Positions 1 through 10,720 of a stretch of 64,000 nt of DNA are shown in pieces. The stretch comes from Zerene cesonia (Eukaryota > Arthropoda > Insecta > Lepidoptera > Pieridae): positions 7,068,001 to 7,132,000 of the forward strand of contig NC_052106.1 in the NCBI RefSeq assembly GCF_012273895.1, read 5' to 3'. A program made the position numbers and the translations under genes. Every line of letters starts with the position of its first letter. Positions within the stretch are counted from its first letter, which is position 1. Under the pieces are notes generated by a model. The model was not told the DNA's origin and searched no databases. It saw only the letters and a program-made list of their open reading frames with translations.

Positions 1-194
1 TATCGAGAAAGGTAGTAAATAAAAAAGTTGCATACTCACGAAAACTATTGTTTTTTGAGTTTTTATTTGTGTTCAGTTTTCAAATTAATGCGGATGTAGA
101 AAGCATTTCTTGTTTACATACTTATGTGTCTTTTTTAACTTCATCGTTTTTTAGTGAAAACCTGTAAATAAACCAGCTTTTTTTATGTTTTTAG

Positions 195-328
195 TAATTA
201 TCCCACACCTGGGCAGTGCAACAGCAGACACTCGAGATGCAATGGCAAAACTGTCGTCACAAAACATACTGCAAGCTTTTGAAGGAAAGCCAATGGCGTA
301 TCCGAATATAGTTCCCAGTATTTTATAG
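195..328 (+). CDS. Glyoxylate/hydroxypyruvate reductase-like, last exon only (5' part lies outside the window)
   Basis: Terminal exon of a D-2-hydroxyacid dehydrogenase of the GRHPR type. The acceptor is the tttttag ending at 194, the exon enters in phase 1, and the stop TAG is at 326-328, followed at once by an AATAAA-type polyadenylation signal. The translation after the split codon reads IIPHLGSATADTRDAMAK and onward. The PHxGSAT motif carries the catalytic His of the family. The exon aligns in phase and content with the last exon of the complete gene downstream (8652-8773), so the two are tandem paralogues. About 1.6 kb separates this stop from the next start. Only some 44 residues are visible, so the state of the rest of the gene is unknown. 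The paralogues differ most in the last 15 residues. Confidence 0.85.
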
Positions 329-627
329 AGAAATAAATGAATTTGAACAATGATCATACTTTTCTATTTTACTTACAATAACCCCTATATTCAAATGAGA
401 GGTAATTTATTGCATCCAATCCCAAAAAGGCCCCCGCTACCCTTCATTGAAAGCGGTTCTACGCAATAAGTAAACCCCACTGGAGTTTAGTCGGTAGACC
501 ACCATTGCAGTGGAAGTCCGATATCCCAGGGGGCCTTGGGCAAATGCATTCTCCACTTCAATAAAAAAGTCCTAGGACAATAATAACTAATACGAAGTAG
601 GAGGAAGGAGTAGTGGCAGTAGCAATC

Positions 628-752
628 ATTCATCATCAGTCCATATTAGTTCTCACTGCAGGGACACAAATCACCTATAAGGGCTCAGGCCATAATCCAC
701 CACACTGGCCAAGGCGGGTTGGCAGATGTCACATCTCGAACATATTTTGATT
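628..752 (-). repeat. LINE/SINE 3'-end fragment with TGATGA-type tail (copy 1)
   Basis: It begins with a degenerate tcatcatcag tail and ends with ggcagatgtcacat. The middle reads gccataatccaccacactgg. The same order of words occurs at 8143-8262, which shows a dispersed repeat. On the minus strand the tail reads (TGATGA)n, the usual 3' end of several lepidopteran non-LTR elements. The exact family cannot be assigned by eye. Confidence 0.6.
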
Positions 753-1034
753 TCTGGACATGTCGGGTCCTTCACGATTTATTCCTTCACCGAGTCGAAC
801 AGTAGTAATATGTATTTAAAAAATGCCATTGAATTCAAATCAATTCTTGCACGCTCGCCTGGTCTCGAATTCAAATTTAAATTCAAACTGTACTTGCTAC
901 TACAAAAAAGTTTATTGTAATTTTAGAAATAGACATATACAGTAGGAACTTTGGATTTTTAATTTTTAACCATCACGGTCTTTAAATATTTAGAGGCTGT
1001 ATGCCCGTGCAAATAAATTGTCTCAATTGAAAAG

Positions 1035-1300
1035 GATTAATAAAGAGAAGAAGGCATGGACTGGAAGGAGGGAAGGGTAAGGACAAGGATACGGGCCTCA
1101 GGCTCCCTCCCTCACCGAACGAAACCATGCCACTATTTCACGCCGATCTTCTGTGGAAACTTGGATGTGGGTGTGGAACTTTCCCCGATGCGAACTGGCC
1201 CATTTCGTGCCGATGCTTGCTCGCCCAATACGTGCAGAAGCGTGCTCGACAGCCACACACAAAATCGTTTCGTTTGGTCATAACAATTAAAGTATCAGAA
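1035..1300 (-). repeat. Interspersed non-LTR/SINE-like element, minus orientation
   Basis: This stretch is the reverse complement of the first part of the element at about 6400-6748. Shared words include ctatttcacgccg, the cgtgccgaagc / cgtgccgatgc pair and gtgtgg runs near the middle. It explains the overlapping open frames at 1056-1342, which are not genes. The copy is diverged and lacks a clear poly(A) tail. Confidence 0.6.
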
Positions 1301-1931
1301 TGTTATCAAAATATACAGTGTGGATATATTATAATTTCATGATACACATTACAGACTATCATACTATTATTTAAAAAAATCTCTCATAGTTTCTGTTATC
1401 TCATCTGTAAACAAGGCACCAACTCACGTTTTTGACTATTGCACCATTATAAATTACGATTATACTAGGCTATGGGTATCAGCAATTTCAAATTAACTAA
1501 GAATTTTTACTCATAATAGACAATTATGATAATATTTATGAGATATCGATACGTTTCTCATTACTTTAACAAAATTACTGACACAATCGAGATAGTTTTA
1601 TATCGTAACTTTTAAAGAAAATATATGAATCCGGTGAGTAAACGAAAAACCGGACTCCAGCCATCCAGTACGCTAGTAATACATATAACCAACATAATTC
1701 AATGACCCCAGCGCGTACATTTTATAATCTACAGCCGGTGACCGGCTGGCGGCTACCAATCAAAATAGATACAAAGCGAGCGTTTTCAGATTTAATTCAC
1801 GCTTAATTTTTTATAGCAACAAACGTTTTGTTAGCTATCTGCATCAGTGCGGCCTTGCCTTGTCTCGACATACGATTTGTTAAGAGGTTATGATAACGTT
1901 TTGTACAAGATAAATAGGAATTACGTAAACA

Positions 1932-4900
1932 ATGCATTGTTTTACGTTTGTTGCCGTATCGATATTAGTATTCACCTTTACCTTGTCGGCGAGTGACGCG
2001 TTGACAACAAATATGACTAAAAATCTTAAGGTTCTCGTGTCTTCCAATGATTTCGCCGAAAGCGGAATTAAAATACTCGAAGAGCAGTATGTATAGCTTT
2101 ATTTTATTAATTTAAACTTAATGTTAATTCACATAATTTTGCAACAAAGCTTTCCATTTATTATGTTATTAGCGAGAAGCGTTGCCTATTATGACAGTTA
2201 AGAATTGTAGAATGACACAATAAAATTATAGTAAAATAAAAACCAACCAACTACATGAACTACTGGACCGATTTCAAAAATACTTTCATTGTTGAATATG
2301 TACATGATCCTTGATCTATATATCTTATGTTAAAGCTACTGACTAAGTAAGCTAAATATTATGTTATGTACAACGGGCTATGTGTAGAATGTTTATTGTT
2401 TTTTAATTATCTTCGGGTTAATGAGTTTCGTATAATATCCTACCACATGAGGAAAATTCTTAAGTTCTCTGATTAGTTATGCCAGGTTTTATGACTATCA
2501 TGACCACATAACTCTACTATTATGTAAATTAAATCTTAAATATCTATATATTCCCTATTTCTCTTGGTCACGCCATCACGAGTGAACGGCTGGACCGATT
2601 ATTAAATTATTTCACTATTAGAAAGCTGCAATTACACTAAGTGACATAGGCTATATATGTACCACGGGTGAAACCGGGGCGAACAGCTAGTATTGTTATA
2701 ATTTCTTATCAATTTATCATAATATTTTTTAAAATATTGTATACAGCATTAGGTTGCTTAATATATGAACAGTTTTAAAGAATAGAAAAAGTTCAAATAC
2801 GAGGCGAGATTCCTACCACTTATAATCCCAGGAGGAAGGAGGATTACGATAGATTGTGGAGGGTTCGCTCGTTCGAGGTACGCTTCCCTCCCTGGGAGTA
2901 TTCCCCCTATTAAGAAAGAATACGACGAGACTCAGGGCATAAATATTTAGCTTTAATCTAACTGCCAAAGACTCAAAAACTTCGGTAGTATATTGTATCA
3001 TTACCAAGTTACTTAGTCATCGCAAATAAGTGTTTTTTTCACATAATAATCGAATCTCTATGATGTATATTCTATGCTAACAACAAACTATTTGACCAAA
3101 ACGACACTAACTTTGATCATTAGTTTCACAGTGGTCAAGTCACGTTATTTCGGATTCAATGAGGAAGGCTTGAACGAGAATATGCAGGAACTCATGAACC
3201 TGATCCCAGGGTGTTCCGCACTCATCTGGATCTCACACCATCCAATTACAAAAGAACTCTTGGACAAAGCTGGTAAGTAATATAATGATAAATATTTCGA
3301 TCATATATCTGCTATTTAAAGTGTTACACCAGTTATGTTTCTTCTTTATGCTTTTTTTCGTCTTTTTCGTTATTTAGAAAGAGCTAATAAATAGACGTTT
3401 CCATCGTTATATCTATGGGTAAAGTTAGTATATATAGAACTAATCAGAATATCTGGTAAATAATTCTTAAATACATTTTCAGATTCGTTACATACATTTC
3501 AAGCATACATACATTTCAAAGTTTAATTGTTATATCTAATACAGACAGAGGAGTGACGTAGCAATAGCTTATAGTGCCGTGTCAAATAAATTGGATAAGG
3601 CCTCAACGAAGGCTATGCAACATTGATGTTTCAGTGTAAACGACACGAAAAATTACTAAACTAATTTATATATGAATAGAATTTTTTAACCTAACAAGTT
3701 CCATCTTCTTATTGAATCAACAGTTGATTGGGCAACTGTGCACGCATCGATTAATTGCATTAAAACAAAACAATGGTAGATATATAATGATAACATAACA
3801 CATAAGTCAATTTAATTCAAATTCATATTAGATAGTCTAAAAAGATCGCTATTTAGCGGTAAGAATCTTTGTGACTATGTAAAATTAATGTTCAATAAAG
3901 TATTATCCATCTAAAAATAGTTTTACACATTAAAGAGCTATATATTTTTTTAACTTAAACACTAGTCTATAAAGTTATTCCCATTCAGGTCCTCAGCTGA
4001 AGATCGTGGCCACGGCATCCGCAGGCTATAACAATTGTAATGTACCCGAGCTAAAAGCGCGCGGCATCAAACTGTCAAACACACCAAACGTACTTAGCGC
4101 TGCTGTCGCTGAAATTGCGGTGTCCCTTATGATTGGTGCTGCTAGACGTTTCACTGAAAATTTGGATCAGGTGAAACGGTATGTACGACTATTATACCGG
4201 TTGTAAGTGAGCGTTTAGGGATCTGTTTATACTATTTATATGGTATTTAGTCTAATAGAAAAAGACTACAAAGATTAGTGCTATGGCAGTGTAATGGCAA
4301 AATGGTCCTTTTTTAATTCTTCTAAATTTGTGACGGATTATGAATAAATAAAAGTGGATTGATGTAAATTGATTTCTCTACCAATTTTTCGATTTACGAT
4401 TTGATAAGAAAATTTTGAATAAATGAATAAGCTAATATAAAAAGGGCTAAAACTAAAGAGTTAACATAATCTACTATATAAAAATAAGTCGAGTTTTCCT
4501 TCCTGACGCTATAACTCCGGAACGCACGAACCGATTTCCACGGTTTTTTTATCGTTAGAAAGGTCTCGGGCTCCGTGAGGTTTATAGCAAAGAAAATTCA
4601 GGAAAAATTTCAACAGAAAAGCGGGAAAATCATTTTTCACATACAGCCATCTGGTGGCGAAACGTAGTTCGCCGGGTTTGCTAGTACTTCTATATATGTG
4701 AATATAATATCAATTTATCATGTGAAAACATGTGACAAAAGATAAAATATTTAAAAATAGATTGGGAAACAAATCATAAATCGTCATAAATTTATTTACA
4801 TTTTCCTTTTTCCCTTATTTACTATTCTTTAATTTCTTCAGAATGTGTGCATGTACTAATTATGTAATAATAGCAATAAGGAATATAGCATTCGTCTACT

Positions 4901-7900
4901 ACGATGAAAAAGAAGTTATTTTCATTGCTAGCTTTCCGCAGCTTTGTTTACACACCCTGCAATGAATTTCCAACTCCACGACCAAAACCTAATCTTTCAA
5001 TTGGCTATATTCAAGGTAGTTAAATTAGGGTATATATCTTATATCTTTAAACGAGCAATTCTTGTATATATATATAATTGGAATCTCGGAATCGGCTCCA
5101 ACGATTTTCATGAAATTTAGTATATAGTGGGTTTCGGGGGCGATAAATCGATCTAGCTAGGAATCTTTTTTAGAAACTGTCATATTTGGGGTTTAGACGT
5201 GTTTTATCGACTTAAACTTACTTTTTTAACAAATAGGAGGCGTTTGAGTAGTCCCAATTTATTATAACTCTTCCTGACATCTATTGGCGAATAATAATAC
5301 TATAAATGCGAAAGTTTGTGAGGATAGATGCATATGTATGTGTGCGTCTGTTACTCTTTCACGCAAAAACTACTGAACCGATTGCAATGAAATTTGCTTT
5401 GTAGATAGCTGGACAAATGAAATAACACATAGGCACTTTTTATACCGATATTCCTACGGGATACGGACTTACTCGGTTTCAAATGCGGGTCACAGCTAGT
5501 TTAACGTTAACGTCGGACAGATTTATTAATGTATTTATTAACACAGTTCAAAAAAGGAGGAGGTTATCAATAGCACTGTATTATTTTTTTTTCGTTTTGT
5601 CACCTCGTAATTTTTTTACTGGGTTCTTTCTTTCCCCTTTTTGGTCCCATTTAAATTTGTACTACTTAAGACAATATAGTATTTTCTTGTGTTTGGTTTC
5701 ACGCGAGTATTATACTCGCGTGAAACCAAACACAATCCTCAAATCTCCCCGTGACCACGCTCGCTGTAAAGTGTTCGAAACGTCGGGTTAATAATATAAT
5801 GAATAAATCGTACTTAAGACAATTTCAATTTAAAATAATTATTGTTACAGATATCTTGATATTCAGTTTTTTTTCTGACAAACAAACAAGTGGGCCATCT
5901 TAATTTGTTTTTTCGCAATTTAATTCCTGCTACAATAATATTCCCATGGGCGGAGGTGGCTGCTACTCGCTACCATCAGACGACCCACCTATAACTTAAC
6001 ACAACAACAAAAAAATCAAAACAAGAAATCAATATTCTTCATTATTTATTTTTTATTTTGCAGAGGCGAATGGGAGGGCATTGGCTTCCAAAACATGCTT
6101 GGTCAGGACTTACGTGACAGCACGATTGGTATCGTGGGCTTCGGTGGTATTGGGCAGGCCACGGCCAAGAGGCTGGTGGGATTTGAAGTCGGCAAGTTTT
6201 TGTACAGCGGGCATAGGGAGAGACCCGAAGGTAAACTTTAACACCTATGTGATAAAGCATTTATTTCAGTAGCAGAATTATGTTGCAGTACTTAACGTGA
6301 ATCGCTTAGTCGAGTATTGTAATTTCTAATTTTGAAGATACCTAGACATTAGCGTACTTATAGTACACACCCAAAATACAACAAAAGGAAAGAAAAACCT
6401 TTAGACTATGTTCAGTCTTATTGTGGGAGTCGAGCATGCTTCGGCACGAATTGAGCCAGCTCGCACCGAGGAAGTACCACACCCCCACAGAAAACCGGCG
6501 TGAAATAATAGCTTGCTATTGTGTTTCGTACGGTGAGTGGGGGAGCCGGAGGCCTATTTCCTTCTCCTAGCCCTTCCCAGTCTATTCCTTTTTTTCCATT
6601 CATCAATCCTTTCCTTATCCCTTATCCCTCAAAAGCGGGCAGCGCATTCTCAGAGGTCTGAGCTTCTGCGAATGTTCATGGGCGGTGGTGATCGTTTACC
6701 ATCAGGCGAACCACCAGCTCAGTTGCCCGCTATGACATAAAAAAAAAAGTCTACTATACTGACTTACTGATTTTCCAAATAAAACAATATAAATTATAAG
6801 TAAAGTATATTAAATTAAGTTCATATTACAAAAGCAATGGTTCATAATTTATATCATAAATAACAGTAAAAAATACTAGCTATTTATTTTTTTATCATTT
6901 ACAAAAAAAAAGATAAACGTTATTTTATGCCGCTACCATAACATCCTGTTTTACTGAAATCAATTATGATTATCATGTCTATTCTAAATTGTAATTAACC
7001 GACGTTCCCAAAAAAATACAGTCGAATTGAAAACAAAGTGGTTCTCATTCTGTTCGACTGTAGATATATACATTTTTTTTTTGTTTTGTAAGTCTTATTT
7101 TAGTATTTGGACTGGTATCTCAGGGATATCGGTAGCATTTTCTGAAGAAAACCATTATTATTGTAAATATTGCTTTATATAAATAACCTTTACGAAACTT
7201 TTCATATTTTGGAACTTATTTTATTTTTTAAATTTCCAGCCAAAAACTTTGGCGCAGAATTAGTCCCTTTGGATACATTATTGTCTCAGAGCGATTTCAT
7301 CCTGCTATCAGCTCCTCTCACTGATGAAACACGACACATGATCAACAAGACTTCTCTTGCAAAGATGAAGAAAAATGCCATTATTGTTAATGTTGGTAGA
7401 GGAGGTGAGTTTATGGTTTAGAAAACTTATTAGTTTATTACGGTTGGATGATGACTATTTTTGTATTCATTTTATAAACTTTTCTTCAAGTATATTAAAC
7501 ATTTCATTTAAACTTTAAAGTCACCATTCGCATAAGCCTTAAATCAGGACAAAGAGTGATCTCTTAAATAATAAATAGATAGACTGAGTCATTATAGGAT
7601 ATAATCGTATGTAAGCCCTGAGTGCTAAAAGCTATATATGTACCACGCGACGCCAGGGCGGACCACTTATATATAAATGCTGCTAGCTGCAACCCGCGGC
7701 GTTATTCGCGTGGTACTTAGGTTAAAAGTAGCCTATGTGCAAATCCAGACTATAATCTATCTCTGTACTAAATTTTATACAGATACGATAGGCAATTTTC
7801 GCGTGAAAGAGTAACAAACATCCATCCATCCATAGGTACTTAATAACTTGTACGTTATAATATTCGTAGGATACTGTTATATAATCCGTGATATATGTAA

Positions 7901-8773
7901 TCATATCATATTTAATCTATTATTAATAAACTATTTAATATTTATTATGTGTTTCTTTAGATCTGATCAATCAAGATGATTTGTACGACGCTCTGAAGAA
8001 CAAACAGATTTACGCAGCTGGCTTAGATGTTACTACCCCGGAACCTTTGCCTAAGGACAACAAATTGCTGACTTTACCCAACTGCTGTAAGAGTCTATCT
8101 ACCCTTAATTATATCCCTTTTCTTTGCTACTACATTTTTACATATCATCATCATCATCAGCCCACATGTTCCCACTGCTGGGACATAGGCCTCCTATGAG
8201 GGTTCAGGCCATAATCCACCACGCTGGCCAAGTGCGGGTTGGCAGATGTCACATGTCGAGCTTTTTTCGTCGTCCGACGAACGAACGTCGATTTTTTTTC
8301 GAGGAGATACTGCAAAGAATAAATTCCTGATTTTCTTATAAAGGTTATAAGAATATCAGGATCCCATTCCAATGAAATTTAGAGGAAATTTGACAGTGTT
8401 AGGGCGACTATCGCATTGGTCAGTTTATTCATCAAATATTATAATATACAACAATTCATCTAGAGTCAATTTGAGTTGTGATCATTAAGGAAAGCCTTGA
8501 ATGTCACAACTCACAATCAAATGATTTGACATTATTTCTCTTTTAATTTGGTTATTTTTTTATAAATACTTTATTAACAACGTCATTCGTTTTTAATAAT
8601 AAATATTTGTTATATAGATTAGTATAATATATACATTGATATATTTTGCAGTTATTCTGCCCCACATTGGCAGTGCCACAGTACGCACAAGGAATGACAT
8701 GGCTGAGCTGGCGGCTAAGAATGTTGTAAATGCATTGTATGGACGAGCTTTGATATCACCAGTTTTACCTTAA
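1932..8773 (+). CDS. Glyoxylate/hydroxypyruvate reductase-like (D-2-hydroxyacid dehydrogenase), 7 exons, with signal-like N-terminus
   Basis: NAD(P)H-dependent reduction of glyoxylate or hydroxypyruvate is the expected activity. Coding exons are 1932-2086, 3124-3272, 3989-4178, 6064-6230, 7240-7404, 7961-8086 and 8652-8773. All have GT/AG borders and matching phases, giving 357 residues. Visible motifs are the Rossmann GFGGIG (about 190-195), catalytic Arg in NVGRGD (274), Glu in TPEPLP (303) and His in LPHIGSAT (322). Odd point: the first 23 residues (MHCFTFVAVSILVFTFTLSA...) look like a signal peptide or membrane anchor. A second Met at residue 28 would give 330 residues, about the length of the cytosolic human enzyme (328), so both starts are possible. 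AATAAA lies at 8847-8852. Introns hold several Helitron-like copies. A tandem paralogue ends at 328. Confidence 0.92.
2550..2691 (+). mobile_element. Helitron-like fragment, 3' end
   Basis: Intron 1 of the reductase gene. Words typical of these elements appear in order: gaacggctggaccgatt, then accacgggtgaaaccgggg, then the terminal cagctagt. The 3' end is hairpin-forming GC-rich sequence followed by CTAGT (the CTRRT rule). The 5' end is degraded and its coordinate is approximate. A still older relative lies at about 2245-2390. Confidence 0.5.
4470..4685 (+). mobile_element. Non-autonomous Helitron-like element
   Basis: It starts TCTACTATATAAAAAT after an A. It ends with the perfect stem GGCGAA/TTCGCC (loop acgtag), then gggtttg and CTAGT at 4681-4685. 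This layout (5' TC, 3' hairpin, CTRRT, no terminal inverted repeats, no target duplication) is that of Helitrons. It is 216 bp with no coding capacity and lies in reductase intron 3. The base after CTAGT is A rather than the usual T. Confidence 0.7.
5290..5500 (+). mobile_element. Helitron-like element, abundant lepidopteran type
   Basis: It contains the conserved words tataaatgcgaaagtttgt, ctctttcacgcaaaaactac, cgattgcaatgaaattt, ttcctacgggatacggactt, and the terminal cagctagt followed by T. Close copies occur at 43798-43999, 49507-49668 and 63807-64000. The 3' hairpin is mutated here (actcggtttcaaatgcgggt). No coding capacity. Confidence 0.65.
5689..5733. repeat. 45-bp near-perfect palindrome
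   Basis: Two 22-bp arms (5689-5710 and 5712-5733) are exact reverse complements around one central T; the left arm begins gtgtttggtttcacgcgag. The downstream bases 5745-5810 (ccccgtgaccacgctcgctg and on) match the central and right parts of the repeats at 38237-38450 and 32850-32990. The palindrome is therefore part of that foldback repeat family. Confidence 0.8.
5945..5998 (+). repeat. Short 3' fragment of a non-LTR/SINE-like element
   Basis: The words gggcggaggtggctgctac and taccatcagacgacccacc followed by an A-rich tail match the 3' end of the element at 6400-6748 (gggcggtggtgatcg..., taccatcaggcgaaccacc..., poly(A)). It lies about 65 bases upstream of reductase exon 4. Confidence 0.5.
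6400..6748 (+). repeat. Non-LTR/SINE-like interspersed element with poly(A) tail
   Basis: Plus-orientation copy in reductase intron 4. It ends with atgttcatgggcggtggtga, then taccatcaggcgaaccacca and a run of about ten A (6738-6748). The 5' half matches the reverse complement of 1035-1300. The open frames here are repeat sequence, not genes. The poly(A) tail marks it as retroposed. Confidence 0.65.
7680..7871 (-). mobile_element. Helitron-like element, minus orientation, diverged
   Basis: Read on the minus strand it starts TCCTACGAATATTATAA and contains gttactctttcacgcg. It ends with a GC-rich hairpin region and gcagctagca (CTAGC instead of CTAGT). A small CATC repeat (catccatccatccat) sits inside. 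Just upstream, 7632-7668 resembles the 3' end of the other Helitron-like family (tatatatgtaccacgcg). Intron 5 of the reductase. Confidence 0.55.
8143..8262 (-). repeat. LINE/SINE 3'-end fragment with TGATGA-type tail (copy 2)
   Basis: Starts tcatcatcatcatcagccca and ends ggcagatgtcacatgtcg, matching the fragment at 628-752 word for word in order. In the last intron of the reductase, about 50 bases after the exon 6 donor. Open frames over it are repeat sequence. Confidence 0.65.
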
Positions 8774-8993
8774 TCTACTTATTTGAATTTGTTTTTCATT
8801 AGACCTTGATTGTCAACCGTATTGAAGTGTTATAAAATTGTGCAATAATAAATGTGTTACATTGTCTAAATTAGAAAAAATATGGCGTTTTATTACCTAT
8901 ATAGTGTAAATTCTCAATTCCAACCCCTGCAAACAAAAAATGGTTAAAAAAATTACATTGTTCCAAATACTTTATTTGAACTATTGGAAGTAA

Positions 8994-9068
8994 CACACAT
9001 TGATACTAGATGATGAAGAGTATGTATGTATACATTGTAATTGTGTTAAAATCAAGTATCAATGTGTG
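8994..9068. repeat. 14-bp inverted repeat in the 3' region between two convergent genes
   Basis: Arms cacacattgatact (8994-9007) and its exact reverse complement (9055-9068) are separated by 47 bases. They lie downstream of the reductase polyadenylation signal and within the likely 3' UTR of LAMTOR3 (minus strand). Confidence 0.55.
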
Positions 9069-9262
9069 CCATTTTTTGTATACAAGAAATATACATTCCT
9101 AGATAAAGTTACAGCACAATTATCCAATTGAAATGTCCAAGTGAAAGTAAAATAAAAATGCATGTTAAAATAACATAAATTTACTTTATAATAAGATATA
9201 CAGTTAGTTTATAGATAACATTATAAATATAATAATAACTTAATACTAGGTACATGGATGTA

Positions 9263-9815
9263 TCATGGTGCATCCGCAACTATAGTTCCTAAATCTTTCA
9301 AAAATGGTTCTATTTGATGCTCCAGTGCTAGTATGTGTCCCGTATTGCAATTATCACTTCCAATAAATGTTATTACTAAAGGTAATTTACTCATTTGTAT
9401 GACCTAAAATCAGATAATATACGAACAAATATGTTATGTTTTAGAACTATATGAATATTATCGAAAATAAAGATATGTGGCGATAAAATTTACATATTTG
9501 ATACATACCTGATAAGTTGAATACATTGAAATTATTGTTTTGTTCCTTCCAAGGCCTAGTTTACTGGCTTGGTCGGTAGCCATACCAAAAGTAGATATAA
9601 AATTCGGTCGTAAAGCTAACTGAGGTGCCTTTTCTGTGACTGCTCGTACTACTGGAACTCCATCACGATCTGTGATTAATATGCAATGTAGACCATTCAC
9701 TCTAAAATAAAAATGAGGTGTTAAAACCCAATCTTTGTATTTTATTACTTATTCAAATTACAATAACATACTTTTCGAGCAAATGATTTAAATATTTTCT
9801 TAAATCGTCAACCAT
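9263..9815 (-). CDS. LAMTOR3: LAMTOR3 (MP1), Ragulator complex subunit, 3 exons
   Basis: Small roadblock-fold scaffold that pairs with LAMTOR2 in the Ragulator complex on late endosomes and lysosomes. It helps recruit mTORC1 through Rag GTPases and scaffolds MEK1/ERK. Coding exons on the minus strand are 9772-9815 (MVDDLRKYLNHLLEK), 9509-9701 and 9263-9403, all with GT/AG borders and matching phases. The product has 125 residues; human LAMTOR3 has 124. Recognisable stretches are LITDRDGVPVVRAV, STFGMATDQASKLGLG, ISMYSTYQV and LPLVITFIG, all collinear with the family. It is convergent with the reductase (490 bp between stops). Its start lies about 0.9 kb from the oppositely oriented TAB2 start. 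A minus-strand AATAAA near 8970 is a plausible poly(A) signal. Confidence 0.95.
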
Positions 9816-10690
9816 GTCTTATGTAAATATTTTAACTTTCTTTATTTGTTATTACTTGATGAAAATAAAAAATCAAAGCTGACAAAAAATCAAAAATATT
9901 TCAAATATAACACTCTGACTTAAGTCTTACCAAAATTGCAGATGACCAAAATCTTTCATTCTGTCATTTCGATGTCAACTGTCCAATTAATTCAAAGACA
10001 ATATTCCCATGTTCCATGATATATTATAATAACTTTGGACCATCGTTTATTTCAGCAACAAACAGAACTGAAAGCTGTAGAGCAAAATTAATAGCGCTCA
10101 ATACATATAAAAATTATGTGAAATTTAGTAAACACCAACGGTCCATTTTTATGGATTTGGCGAAGTTATTATTTTCTGTCGCTTAAAATCTATAGTCTAT
10201 AACCAAAATGGAAGAATCAGATTGACAAGTTTGTGATTTTCGTAATTTATATTTTTGGGTTTCAAGTATTTTTTTACCTGAGTAAGTTTAAAAATTGTCT
10301 TACACAAAGCGAAATTCAAGATCGTATAAGTATAAAAAAATCATATGTATCAATAATTCCATTATTTGAGTGGATGATGAAAAAAATAGCTTTATTAGGA
10401 TGATAACAAAAGATAATATAAAAATTCAGCCTTGTCTCGTTATGTGTTATTTTTCGTCACATGTGTACAGTGAGGATTAACAAGTCATGAACGTTCCGAG
10501 TGCTAAAATTCAGGAATGAATACGTAACTAAGAAAGTGATTGTAGGATTTGTGACGTCACTAGAACGAAAAGACAATAAAATATCGCTTCCACTTTAAAA
10601 TGTTTATTAGTTTTTTTAGGTAAGTGCGAGCGTATTTACACTGACGTAGTAAGGGGAGAGTTCGCGGCGGAGAGGTGGTTTTCCGCGAGG
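9816..10690. other. Divergent spacer between LAMTOR3 and TAB2, with CRE and E-box motifs near TAB2
   Basis: No gene is seen. The left part is the LAMTOR3 5' flank. The last 250 bases are less AT-rich and hold a perfect CRE palindrome TGACGTCA (10552-10559), a CACATGTG E-box (10458-10465) and a TGACGT half site near 10642. The 5' UTR of TAB2 probably starts within about 10600-10690. Confidence 0.5.
10552..10559. promoter_or_regulatory. Perfect CRE/ATF palindrome TGACGTCA upstream of TAB2
   Basis: The 8-bp consensus for CREB/ATF dimers lies within gtgacgtcac, 141 bp before the TAB2 start codon. A half site TGACGT follows near 10642. The position suits a proximal promoter, but function is inferred from the motif only. 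Confidence 0.45.
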
Positions 10691-10720
10691 ATGGGCGGCG
10701 ATGTCTGCCCCCTCCGATAG
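10691..10720 (+). CDS. Overlapping 9-codon upstream ORF at the TAB2 start
   Basis: ATG at 10691 opens a frame of nine codons (MGGDVCPLR) ending at TAG 10718-10720. It overlaps the TAB2 start at 10701 in another frame. Its context (gcgaggATGG) has a purine at -3 and G at +4, so it could be used. If so, it would lower TAB2 translation unless leaky scanning occurs. It counts only if transcription starts upstream of 10691, which is likely but not shown. Confidence 0.5.
   Translation: MGGDVCPLR

Larger units (their letters stand above)
329..1931. other. Intergenic spacer between the two reductase paralogues, mostly repeats
   Basis: No gene is seen. It holds the polyadenylation signal of the upstream gene (around 334), a GC-richer repeat-like patch at about 415-570, a LINE/SINE 3' fragment at about 630-750 and a second interspersed element at about 1035-1300. 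The last 150 bases before the ATG at 1932 presumably hold the promoter and 5' UTR of the second reductase. I see no clear TATA box there. Confidence 0.6.

Noticed and set aside
151..357. Minus-strand 68-codon frame at the window start
   Set aside because: It is the reverse of the reductase last exon on the plus strand, which has splice site, motif and stop.
1056..1342. Overlapping frames of 71-75 codons
   Set aside because: They lie in an interspersed repeat that recurs inverted at 6400-6748.
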